Shown: positions 1 through 8,110 of the stretch, in pieces
Layout: every line of letters begins with the position of its first letter
Numbering within the stretch: position 1 is the first letter of the stretch
NCBI RefSeq assembly: GCF_001949145.1
Contig: NW_019091451.1
Coordinates: forward strand, 959,646-971,383
DNA length: 11,738 bases
Direction: 5' to 3'
Source of the DNA: Acanthaster planci
Taxonomy: Eukaryota; Echinodermata; Asteroidea; Valvatida; Acanthasteridae
The notes under the pieces: generated by a model
The model's input: only the letters and a program-made list of their open reading frames with translations
Database searches by the model: none
What the model was told of the DNA's origin: nothing
Program-made: the position numbers and the translations under genes

Positions 1-168
1 AGTCGCCCACCGTGAAGCACACCCGGTAGCGGTGGCTGCACTGCAGGAAGCCCAGGTTGACGTCAATCATGGCGTCAGCCTCCCGCGAGACATGGATCTC
101 TGGGTCGTGGACGTCCTCCGGGAAGTGGACGCGGGAGCTGCCTCGAGGCCTCGTGATGCGGGGCTTAT
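1..168 (-). CDS. ADISSP: Internal coding exon of an ADISSP (C20orf27/UPF0687) homologue, partial
   Basis: Read on the minus strand, the exon begins right after an AG acceptor with two bases (AT) that complete a split codon, Asn or Asp. It then gives 55 stop-free codons and runs off the window. The peptide starts KPRITRPRGSSRVHFPEDVH and continues through VSREADAMIDVNLGFLQ to HRYRVCFTVGD. This matches the N-terminal part of vertebrate C20orf27 as I remember it: KPR near the start, then S-VHF-E--HD, a run of Glu/Asp-Ala-type residues, V-GFL---HRY---FT. The human protein is about 174 residues, so roughly a third is here; the rest should lie left of the window and the initiator exon to the right or beyond. 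In mammals the protein is reported as a secreted adipose signalling factor, although no signal peptide is visible in this part. Third codon positions are strongly G/C, unlike the AT-rich flank, which supports real coding sequence. Family assignment is recalled, not searched. Confidence 0.85.
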
Positions 169-199
169 CTGAGGACAATACATGTAAGAAGAAAATAAA
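169..199 (-). promoter_or_regulatory. Splice acceptor (3' splice site) of the ADISSP-like exon
   Basis: On the minus strand the intron ends TTATTTTCTTC-TTACATG-TATTGTCCTCAG, a pyrimidine-rich tract followed by CAG, directly before the codon at which family similarity starts. A CTTAC pentamer (minus strand, plus positions 184-188) puts an adenosine 17 nt before the exon and could be the branch point, though that is close; other candidates lie further upstream. The intron is phase 1: one base of the split codon is in the upstream exon. A TACATGTA palindrome (179-186) lies inside the tract. Confidence 0.8.
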
Positions 200-960
200 C
201 TAGGGATGCATTCTAAAGACTCTTGCATCTTTGAGGACAAAGATAAATGTACAAAACTCCCGACACGTCTGTGATATCTTGATTCAACTGACTCGGGCTG
301 GGACTTCATATACCATTGTCCGCTCTGTCTAGAAGAGCACCCTCAGCGACAAAGAAAGGAAAAGCTGGAGGGGTCCATTTCAACCAGGTGCAACACGCAC
401 TGTACCGTGCATTCCAACAGAAATCAAACGTAAGTGCTAAGCACGGCCTGTGCCAAGCATACACAAACCAGTGCATGTACACACCGTGTCCACACCGAAA
501 AGACATCGTTGATTTGTAAAAAATATTTCATCTCTAATTCATTCAGAATTCTACTATACATGGACGCCTCAGACATGAATGCAGTACATGTTCCTCAGGT
601 GAACACTATACATGTACATACATTAAACTACCGTACAGTGTATGTACCGGTAGTTTGTATGGCTAAGGACATCTATATGCACAGTCCTGCTTAGAGTTCG
701 TCACTTCGTAAGTGCGCTGTTTCAATAAAACATGGTTGCTTTTATAAAAATCGATACTTTCCAGCAGTCTATTTGTCTTTCCTACAAGCAACCCTGGCCT
801 GCAGATGGTTCTGTTCCTTTCATAAGGCATCAAGCACAATGGGGCAAGGATGGTCTCCATCGGCCTATTTCTCTTTCTTTGTGTGCTCATCACACATCCA
901 TCTGGCAATTAGCTCGGGCTAGAAGATGACTAGTCTTGTTATAATGTCCAGCACACGACT
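196..960. other. Non-coding stretch, no gene seen
   Basis: The stretch is AT-rich, with short open frames on both strands (up to 86 codons) that resemble nothing I know. It has one full TACATGTA (609-616) and related CATGTAC and TACCGGTA pieces between 600 and 660, but no RNA gene or recognisable regulatory site. Confidence 0.5.
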
Positions 961-1216
961 GTACAATGACTGCATACTGCACGTGTACATGTACGTTTAT
1001 GTGTACCTGTACATGTTAACGTACGTGTATGTAAACGTAATGCTGAGTTCAACTACTCTCAGGTAAAGGTCATGCTCAGGTGTTTACTGCAAATGCAGAA
1101 CATGAAGGCCTGTAAACTTGCAAAAACATGAACGAGTACATGCTGGAGTACCGTACATTATGATGTACCTGGTATGTACATGTACGTCAAAGAAAATGCA
1201 CTATACGGTACATGTA
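961..1216. repeat. TACATGTA/GTACGT palindrome cluster
   Basis: Full TACATGTA copies lie at 986, 1177 and 1209, with many one-step variants (CGTACGTGTATG, TGTACCTGTACATG). Two stretches alternate strictly between purine and pyrimidine: 978-996 (19 nt) and 1019-1033 (15 nt). Such alternation favours cruciform or Z-type DNA in principle. The segment is simple-sequence-like but not a clean tandem array. Confidence 0.7.
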
Positions 1217-2295
1217 GGTGCCTGTACATACCAATAAGATCATGTGCATTACAGTACGCTGGCCGGTCATGGCATGCTCTACGGATTCACATGTACTCAT
1301 AATGCAGACATGGTGAAGGTACTGCACATTACATATATACACGTAGTCCTCCATTTTTCTTGCAATGTAATTGAATTTCCTCTGTCTGGCAGAACACCTC
1401 CTTAGACGAGCCGTACACTCACCAAACTAGGAAATGCTGCAGTTGCATTGTGCACAAACAGACAAGTTTGCATTCCATTACCTTTGCGAAGCATGCTGCC
1501 AAATATTGCAGGCCTGTACCATGTATCCCTGCACCTTGTTCACTGTTTGAAGGCTTGTCAGGTAAACTGATTTTCTAATTTTCTATTAGACTAGCATTGC
1601 CGTTACTGGCCTGCATAGACACATACGTACCAGTTCATGTACATGTCCATGCAACAGTGCATACATGTATGCAATAATGCTGTCTGATGCAGACAAGAAC
1701 TTTCTTGTCACAACCATGCTGATCTGTACGGTGCACACACACACAGCAGCAGCGGCAGTGCCTCAATCGTCAGTCATGCTCCTTTTAATACATGACTGAC
1801 CTTTCAGAATTGTCATAAAAGTTACAATAAAACCTTTTCAGGCATAAACGGAATTGGCTTTCATGGGTACCTGACTGCATACCAGTATTTCCAGCATGTG
1901 TGCGTGGGGGAAGTGGGAAGGAAGGATTTTGTTTGGTTACGGTAGATTACTTCCTGTGCCAGGGAGAGTAACAAATGGAAAGTTCTGATTGGAGGAGAAA
2001 GGCAAATCAAAAGTTTGAGGCAACTCTTACCCCGCGAGCCTTCTCCCCCCAAATGGTAATTAATATTTCAATTATTCAAGACAGTGTAATGCATTTTTTT
2101 AGTAGATTTTTGTGTTATACTGGTGTGAGTGAATCTTTTTTCTTTACAAAGATCTATGTCTCCAAAATCCTGTTGGCTGATTGCACTGTATTGGCTAGAC
2201 TAATCCGGTTTCTCCTGTAAGTTTACACTGGTAAATACTCAATCTGTAGAACTTCTAAAGAAGAAAAGAGCTGACGAACGTTGGAAACAAGTGAC
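1217..2295. other. Non-coding stretch with a short CA microsatellite
   Basis: No exon is recognisable. A short (CA)n run followed by GCA units lies at about 1731-1755, and one TACATGTA at 1662-1669. Short open frames near 1861-2220 on both strands have no family resemblance. The rest appears to be ordinary AT-rich intronic sequence. Confidence 0.5.
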
Positions 2296-2488
2296 ATTTT
2301 AAATGATCAATACGGGTGATAGCGTGCCTCCAAGAGTTTGCAACACTTTGGCCAATCACAATATGTGAAATCCGTCAACCCTTTCCAAATGTGCCTTGGG
2401 TCAACAGGTTTCGCACACTGTGACTGGCCAACGTGTTGCAAACTCTTCGAGGTGCACCTTTGTGAAACGCTCCCATCATTCTGAAAAT
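2296..2488. mobile_element. MITE-like inverted-repeat element (non-autonomous DNA transposon remnant)
   Basis: The core is an imperfect inverted repeat with a left arm at 2324-2370 and a right arm at 2409-2455. The 47-nt arms match at 39 positions when one is reverse-complemented, including 15 consecutive bases (AAGAGTTTGCAACAC). Six of the eight mismatches are transitions. The 38-nt loop shows further partial pairing. Outside the core, AATGAT, GGG and AGCGT blocks recur on both sides with indels, and ATTTT...AATGAT (2296) mirrors ATCATTCTGAAAAT (2475-2488). The element codes for nothing. This architecture fits an old MITE; no target-site duplication is evident, so the ends are approximate and the superfamily is unknown. 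A structured RNA hairpin is the alternative. Confidence 0.65.
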
Positions 2489-2929
2489 AAATGCATCATC
2501 TTCATTATGGGAAGACCTCAACGATGAAAACCATCAGTAGTATAAACCAGATGTCCAAGCAATAGAAAGTGAAGTACATGTACTGGAGAGTACCACAGTG
2601 ACTACGCCACGTGCACAATTATGTGTGTAAAAGGCATTAGCGCAAGAACCAGCGCGTAAACCAACACGGGTGCGTATTCCATTTATTTGTACTACACTTT
2701 CTGATTCAAAACGACGTCACGCTTCGGTACTCCCTACCAGATGGGATTCACACACTACTAACAAAAAACCCGAAATTAAACCTCTACATGTATAAAAATC
2801 CATCATCGAAAGCCTGAAACACGGACAAAAAATCATGACAAATCACGCCTGTGAGTGTTGCTTTAAAGCATATAAAATACACGTACATCAATTGAATATC
2901 AGTTACTCAGCTACATGTACATACTCTTC
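2489..2929. other. Non-coding stretch with three scattered TACATGTA palindromes
   Basis: TACATGTA copies start at 2575, 2785 and 2912. No open frame, RNA gene or splice signal stands out. The sequence between copies is AT-rich and unremarkable. Confidence 0.5.
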
Positions 2930-3180
2930 ATGTAAAGCCCGGCAATTCTTGGGCGCTTAATTAGTATTGCTGGGGACGACCGATGGCCATGAGAGCTGTT
3001 TACATCAGCCGCTCCACAGTGCTGTCAGTGTCACTGAATAAGAGACTAATTGAGTTTGGATTGGATGATTGGTCCTCCACTCAATAGCAAATAGGCCATT
3101 ATCAAATAAATGGAGGAGAGGACATGCTGAATTGCTGCCCAAATTGGGACTTAATAAATGATTATTCAACATGGTTTAGC
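2930..3180. promoter_or_regulatory. Candidate conserved regulatory element (homeodomain-type motif cluster)
   Basis: This block has no TACATGTA and differs in texture from its surroundings. It contains TTAATTAG (2957-2964), CTAATTGA (3046-3053), two ATTGG boxes with a TGATTGG (3060-3072), and TTAATAAATGATTATT (3151-3166), all resembling homeodomain or Hox/PBC-type recognition sequences. A 7-bp inverted repeat, TCCTCCA (3073-3079) and TGGAGGA (3111-3117), lies between them. Clusters like this are common in deeply conserved non-coding elements of animals, but AT-rich DNA produces such motifs by chance too. The call is inference and needs cross-species alignment. Confidence 0.3.
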
Positions 3181-3364
3181 TGTTTGTCTACAGGTTGATG
3201 TACAGTGTATGTTAGCTACTGATGGTGTGTTAGGATCTTCATGCATGTCACAGTTTTAGATCTTTGAATCAGCATGCATAAGAAACGTACATGTCTGAAC
3301 CGCAAGTATCCAAGGCTCTCCAAGTGGACTGATAGCACTGCTGGTACAAATGGACTTAGAAACA

Positions 3365-3385
3365 GAAATTTCCTTGGGAAATTTC
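3365..3385. repeat. Perfect 9-bp palindrome containing a kappaB-like site
   Basis: GAAATTTCC (3365-3373) and GGAAATTTC (3377-3385) are exact reverse complements separated by TTG. The right half with the preceding G reads GGGAAATTTC, close to the Rel/NF-kappaB consensus GGGRNWYYCC. One site in intronic DNA is weak evidence of function. Confidence 0.45.
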
Positions 3386-3473
3386 TACTAATGTGCAGGT
3401 TTGACAGTGGAGACAGCATTTCATTTAAATTCGTGGTGCATTTGTCATGGATGAAAAGCAGACACCCTCCACG

Positions 3474-3598
3474 GTACATGTACATGTAGTTACACCATAC
3501 CGGTACATGTTCTATGCCCAACGCCCAACCTTCAAACATTGTACTGGTACTGTACATGTACAGACCTGTACAAGTGCATGGAATTCTGAATACATGTA
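3474..3598. repeat. TACATGTA palindrome cluster
   Basis: Full copies start at 3475, 3481, 3553 and 3591; the first two overlap as a tandem GTACAT hexamer. An ACCGGTACATGT composite lies at 3499-3510, and TGTAC and GGTAC pieces fill the gaps. The open frames of 70-130 codons over this segment on both strands depend on these repeats (recurrent Tyr-Met-Tyr and His-Val-His residues) and are not genes. Confidence 0.7.
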
Positions 3599-3610
3599 CA
3601 CTGTACACCT

Positions 3611-4556
3611 GCGTACGAATGTGTCGGTTTCTGTTTCTGAACTACCGGCAATTATTGAACAATGACATCCAATGTGTCAAAAGCTATGATGATGACGCAT
3701 GTGCACTATTGATGTTACAGCCATCTGTGCGGACTTGATCTAGGGTCTATAATGAAGACTACCAGACTGCCTAGTGCCACCTGTCGCTCACGTCACGTTA
3801 ATGGAGATCTCAAACACATGTATGGTTGTCTCACGGAGGTGGCATGAAAGTACAGTTAGCTTATTTACTGAGTTCAGGAAAATTTACATCTACCCCTCAA
3901 GTGTACTGTCACGCAGGTGCATACATGTAAATGCAGTGCTATTGTAATTTTAAAGAATTTTCCATTGCTTTTTAACTAGCATTGATCAATAAAAAGGCTC
4001 TAAAAAAATCAACTCATGTGAACAGATTGGCTGCCAAAATAGGGAGTTAATCTGACTGCCTCCCCTCCTCCCCGAGGAAAAATGGCCTAGGTAAATAGAA
4101 TATTTGAAAGAAGGCATGCATGCAGACAGAGAGGAGAAGAAAAGAAAAATTCCTAAACATAACACTCCCCTCTAATCACATTGCTGTGCATGCAGAAGGC
4201 TTCACATCACTGCATAGTACATTACCCCATGGTAAACAACTACAGCTATACTGGACAGTATGCAAGAGCGCACAGTTCTGGAGAGGACACAATTCCATGT
4301 AATTCAATTGCATCCTTTCACTGCGACTGGAGGAGTCCATCTCAGACACAGATTCCCAGCACATGCACAAAGTTTATAAATATATACACATGGGTGAACA
4401 TAAAACTGGAGAACCTGAGACGCCGCTGTGTTGGAGTGGGCACCACACTCGTGCGAATGTTATACATATATACACATTCTGGTGCACAGTTTGGCGAGTT
4501 GTGACACTCTCACTCCAAGAAGCAATCAGTGGGTGCATGCTGCCTGTGCACCAGCA
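3611..4556. other. Non-coding stretch, no gene seen
   Basis: There is one TACATGTA at 3922-3929. GA-rich sequence lies at about 4125-4150 and TATATACA-type pieces at 4380-4475. Several overlapping open frames of 60-107 codons on both strands have no recognisable domains. Confidence 0.5.
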
Positions 4557-4557
4557 T

Positions 4558-4883
4558 TGTACATGTACATGTACCACAGCAGACATGGCTTCTATGGTAT
4601 TCTACCAGTACATGTACATGTACTTCTAGTCTACAACACTAAGACTGATGAGGGACCATTAGTAATGGTGCTCGGGTACATAGTGACTACTTAAGGGGGA
4701 TGTACATTGTACCGGTACATGTACAGTATCTTTTGTTCAGAAAGTCATCCTAATAACATTTTGGACCCCAACGTACTCTGCACGTACCAGCACAGGAGTA
4801 CCAACCCTATTGCCATTTTGTGCAGTTACTGTACATGTACCAGCACAAATGCATGAATTTTAGAAATCATTCACGTACATGTA
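4558..4883. repeat. Densest TACATGTA cluster, with tandem GTACAT hexamers
   Basis: Seven full copies lie within about 325 bases, starting at 4560, 4566, 4609, 4615, 4716, 4832 and 4876. The pairs at 4560/4566 and 4609/4615 are tandem GTACAT hexamers. The copy at 4716 sits in ACCGGTACATGTAC (4711-4724). The spacing is irregular, so this is neither a satellite nor a CRISPR-like array. Confidence 0.75.
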
Positions 4884-4890
4884 TGGAACC

Positions 4891-5473
4891 CATGCATGTA
4901 GCGGTATAGTGTACGTATTCATGAACATTTTGATTTGAAATGCACATTGCTTATGGCATGTCCGATAAAATAACCATGCCAAGTGGTTATTTAAATTAAC
5001 TGGCAAATTTCCTCAAGACACATTCATGTACAAATCCCACACATGTACCGTTTCTAATGGTCCCTGCTGTTAATGTGAACAATATGAGTACAGTACATAC
5101 TTGTTGCTGCAGACATGACCCAGACAGGCAGAATGAACACAAGTAATGTGGAGGTACGGTATCCGTAGTTGTATTCACGTCTTTGAACAATGAAGCACTA
5201 AATATTATGTACAGGCAGGTACCACTAAGTACATATAAATGGTTGTGTTTTCTTCTTTAATATGTAAAACGCGGTTCTTTATAGCTGCTGATACACCGGC
5301 TACGAAATTCTGAATGTATAACTAACCAGTGGGATTGCAGACGCACCTGTCCATATGCAATGCTGCACTGCACGTAATCAATTAACAGATCCAGCCGACA
5401 GGTCAAGTGGTTGGAAGTATTCTCTAATCTCAAACCGGGTGTGATAACTGAGTTATCAACCAAACTTTGCCCG
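4891..5473. other. Non-coding stretch, no gene seen
   Basis: AT-rich sequence that begins a palindrome-poor zone: no full TACATGTA occurs between 4883 and 6544. Short open frames on the minus strand (64-68 codons) have no recognisable features. Confidence 0.45.
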
Positions 5474-5866
5474 CTAAAAACCAGGAGTGGATTTTTGATT
5501 TTTTGTGTGGTCCAAACGAATGTTGGATCTGACCTTTGAAATGTTTATTTTAAAGGGAACTGCTGAATGGTGCACTGCTTGGACAAATGCATTTAGAAGT
5601 AAACTAACGACTAAAATACTCGTCTCACCATTAAGCCAAATAGGAAAACATAAAGGAGTCAGTTTCAGAACACCTCCTGTAACTTGCACTTTTGACATAT
5701 TAAATTTCAGCCGTAGATAGATAAGGGGAGCCCTCAAACTTAAACAGAGAATGAACACTGAGTTTATGTACCGGTATAAGGCTTGGAAAAAATCAATATG
5801 GCCCAACGAAGATGGTAAAGCGATGAAACTGACTGTTCTGAGATTACAGAATAATGGGAAGTTCAC
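5474..5866. other. Segment with overlapping open frames on both strands, possibly an old dispersed repeat
   Basis: The minus strand is open for 130 codons from an ATG at 5866 to a stop at 5474, and the plus strand is open for 71 codons at 5505-5720. The minus frame contains two similar motifs, KFNMSKV and KINISKV. These reflect a degenerate 20-nt direct repeat in the DNA at 5532-5551 and 5688-5707 (15 of 20 positions equal). I recognise no protein family, and no flanking terminal repeats are visible. A decayed transposon piece or a chance frame in AT-rich DNA are both possible, and I do not call a gene. Confidence 0.25.
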
Positions 5867-6540
5867 TACACAGAGGGATTAATTGAAGAAAATAAAATAC
5901 AAACTTGCACTGCACAAGACTTTTCATAGATTTTGACAGCTGAAAAGGTACTAATATGGCATCTTTTTTTTAAAATAAAAAAACAAACACTGATTAATCC
6001 TAGAAGAGCAGGACATTTTTAGACCATCTTAACAGCAGAAAATATGGAAAACTATAACCTGGGAAAAAATACCGCTGGGTCTGGTCTAGGGTATTGTCTA
6101 CATCCAGCATGAGTGGATACCAGGGAAGGTGATGTTGGAGTAAAACAATATGCAATATGAACTATCAGGCAGGTTTGAAGTCCGGGCCATCAAACTGTAC
6201 AGTGCACATGCACGGTACTGGTACCTACTATATTCTAATTTGATTTGTTGCCCTGGGCTATAACACAATGGAGACATCCTTCTATTAAATTTTACTTTTC
6301 TGAAGTCCCTTGATTCGTTATTCCTGCATTGCAATCTGGAAATTTTGTCACATACATCCCTCCATTACATTCTTGATTGATTTGTGGTCATTCTTTGCAT
6401 TTAGCCTTGCAGGCTGCCTTTGTAAAACACTTCGTGGGGTCAGGGTTCAACTGGAAAACCTCTGGGGAAAAATTACAAGCATGTACTGTGTACTGAATAA
6501 CATTCTCGAAGTTGTTGTTCTGGATTGGTAAGGGTTCCTA
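5867..6540. other. Non-coding stretch, no gene seen
   Basis: AT-rich sequence with an A/T homopolymer patch at about 5965-5985. Short open frames at 6098-6334 (minus) and 6310-6531 (plus) show no domain. No full TACATGTA occurs. Confidence 0.45.
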
Positions 6541-7720
6541 ATGTACATGTACACCAAGAGTCTCTTCTGCTGTTTCCATCTACCACACACTCCGGTGCGG
6601 TGGGCAGGATCGTAATTGCGACTGCACTTTTGCCGGACCCACTCCACAGGCCGTGGCTGACATCAACACGACGCTAACGAGCCACATGATGAGCTGCCGG
6701 ATATATAGGGGAAAAAAATTCACTGAATTACTGACGTACCAACAGTTCCAAGGATAACAGGATGCCAGTCAGGGCTTACCTTCTCTGCTTCAGGAGAGAG
6801 CATTGAAAAAAAGAATTGTGCAGGGGCAATTTGGAGACTGATCTTCAAACCAAAAGTCGTGCTCGGGTTCACAGGCAAACAAATTACTTCCAGAGCTGAG
6901 CATTAACAGAGGTATGAAATGAAAACAATGGATGCTGTTCAACTGAGAATGATTAATAGCGAAGACTTTATACAGGGTTTTATTTGTTGGCTGGAATATC
7001 ATACACATCACTGACTGAGATTTCCGGTTGCTTCTCCTGACTGGCGAATACTTGATCACTTGTACAAACATTTGCCAGATACAATGTTGATGAAACTATC
7101 CTAATTTTAAGCAATATGCAAAAGTATTATTATGCCATGTTTATAAAAGATGCAGGTACTACAGAATGTGCACAAAAGTATACAACGTCCTGTACATGCG
7201 TGCATGTATGGAATAATTTCCCAAATGAGATGGTGAGACCTCATCAGGGTGACATTAGATGCATGTTGTACTATAGAAGATTTTATTAATTTGTTAAAAC
7301 ATGTATAATTCATTGTTTGCATATTGCCATGAATATTCTGTTGTGCTGTTTTGTGTTGGCCGAATAAGTAATAATAAATCACATTCATTTGAGTCCTATG
7401 GTGTATTTGATTAAGTGAGCCGGTTTTTTTTTGGGGGGGGGTAATTTTTGTCCACCTTTCCTATTTGATTTCTGTTCAGCGTTCAGTGGTTATTTTATCT
7501 GGCTCCTGGATTTGAAATGGGCATCACGAGTAATGAATGTTTTTCAGTTGAAGAAGAAAACAGGAAAAAGAACTTAGCCTTCTGAACAGAATGAGTGCCA
7601 GCACCTGTAGGTTTTTTCAGCAATGTTACTTCTGCCAGTCCAAGTGCATGTACACCTATGTATACATACACGCCATTATATTAACGTCAGGGCAAAACCA
7701 GGTATGAAATGCACTGATGA
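6541..7720. other. Non-coding stretch, one TACATGTA and a T9G9 run
   Basis: One palindrome lies at 6544-6551. A somewhat GC-richer patch lies at 6585-6700. Two minus-strand open frames of 93 codons (6790-7071, 7107-7388) have no recognisable features. A homopolymer junction of nine T followed by nine G lies at 7424-7441. Confidence 0.45.
7424..7441. repeat. Homopolymer junction T9G9
   Basis: Nine T (7424-7432) are directly followed by nine G (7433-7441). Runs like this vary in length and are prone to sequencing error, so the count is uncertain. Similar runs are C8 at 8302-8309 and G9 at 9506-9514. Confidence 0.8.
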
Positions 7721-7738
7721 TGTACATGTACATGTACA
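7720..7738. repeat. GTACAT tandem hexamer, nearly three units
   Basis: GTACATGTACATGTACA starts at 7722 and contains overlapping TACATGTA copies at 7723 and 7729. The 19 bases 7720-7738 alternate strictly between purine and pyrimidine. This is the longest uninterrupted hexamer run in the window. Confidence 0.8.
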
Positions 7739-7779
7739 ATGGTTCGCAATTGCGCTTCTCGGCACTCATCGCTGCTGAA

Positions 7780-8110
7780 ATACAAAGCCGACTTTTCGAG
7801 TGCAGGAAACAGGGTTATCAACAAACAAGTGAAAGCATCTTGACAGAATGCTGAAGAGGAAGAGGAGATTCTGCACAAGGTGTTTGTCGACTCCATCCAT
7901 CTCCCAAGTCCCACATATACTGTATATCCACCCCTGCTCGCTGCAGCCAAGGGATGAGGCAAGGTCCCAGCGGACCCACGGCCAATAACGGCCTGGCACC
8001 AATCTCAATCCAATCAGTCAAGATTGCAAAAAGCTGGCTCCGGTTACAAAGACCGCTCAATCTCCCCGGCTAAGGTGGCCAGCAAATTGTCAAGATATTT
8101 CCTGCCAGCG
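7780..8110. other. GC-richer, palindrome-free stretch; possible regulatory element
   Basis: No TACATGTA occurs and base composition is more balanced than in the flanks. CCAAT-type boxes appear at about 7980-8020, one pair inside a CAATCT...AGATTG inverted repeat. Three overlapping minus-strand open frames (80-91 codons) cover it, but none resembles a known family or carries ADISSP-like residues. It could be a conserved non-coding element or simply unique sequence. Confidence 0.25.

Noticed and set aside
67-309. Open frame of 80 codons on the minus strand overlapping the exon
   Set aside because: It is in a different frame from the ADISSP-like reading, crosses the splice acceptor into the intron, and is a shadow of the real exon.
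3216-3608. 130-codon open frame on the minus strand
   Set aside because: It runs through the TACATGTA cluster, which encodes recurrent Tyr-Met-Tyr and His-Val residues; overlapping frames on the plus strand are equally open, and no domain is recognisable.
4560-4573. GTACATGTAC as a p53-type half-site
   Set aside because: The RRRCWWGYYY pattern requires purine at position 2; here it is T, and the symmetric position fails as well.
3474-4883. Repeated palindromes as a CRISPR-like array
   Set aside because: Copies are only 8-10 bases, spacing is irregular, and the window is animal DNA.
6776-6803. Minus-strand ATG followed by MLSPEAEK and a good GTAAGC donor, as a possible first exon of the ADISSP-like gene
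   Set aside because: The donor would leave phase 0 in that frame, but the acceptor at 169 needs an upstream exon ending in phase 1; the phase-1 frame has a stop and no start here.
7687-8060. Three overlapping minus-strand open frames of 80-91 codons as an exon
   Set aside because: The three frames compete over the same DNA, none resembles ADISSP or another family, and one begins beside the GTACAT run.
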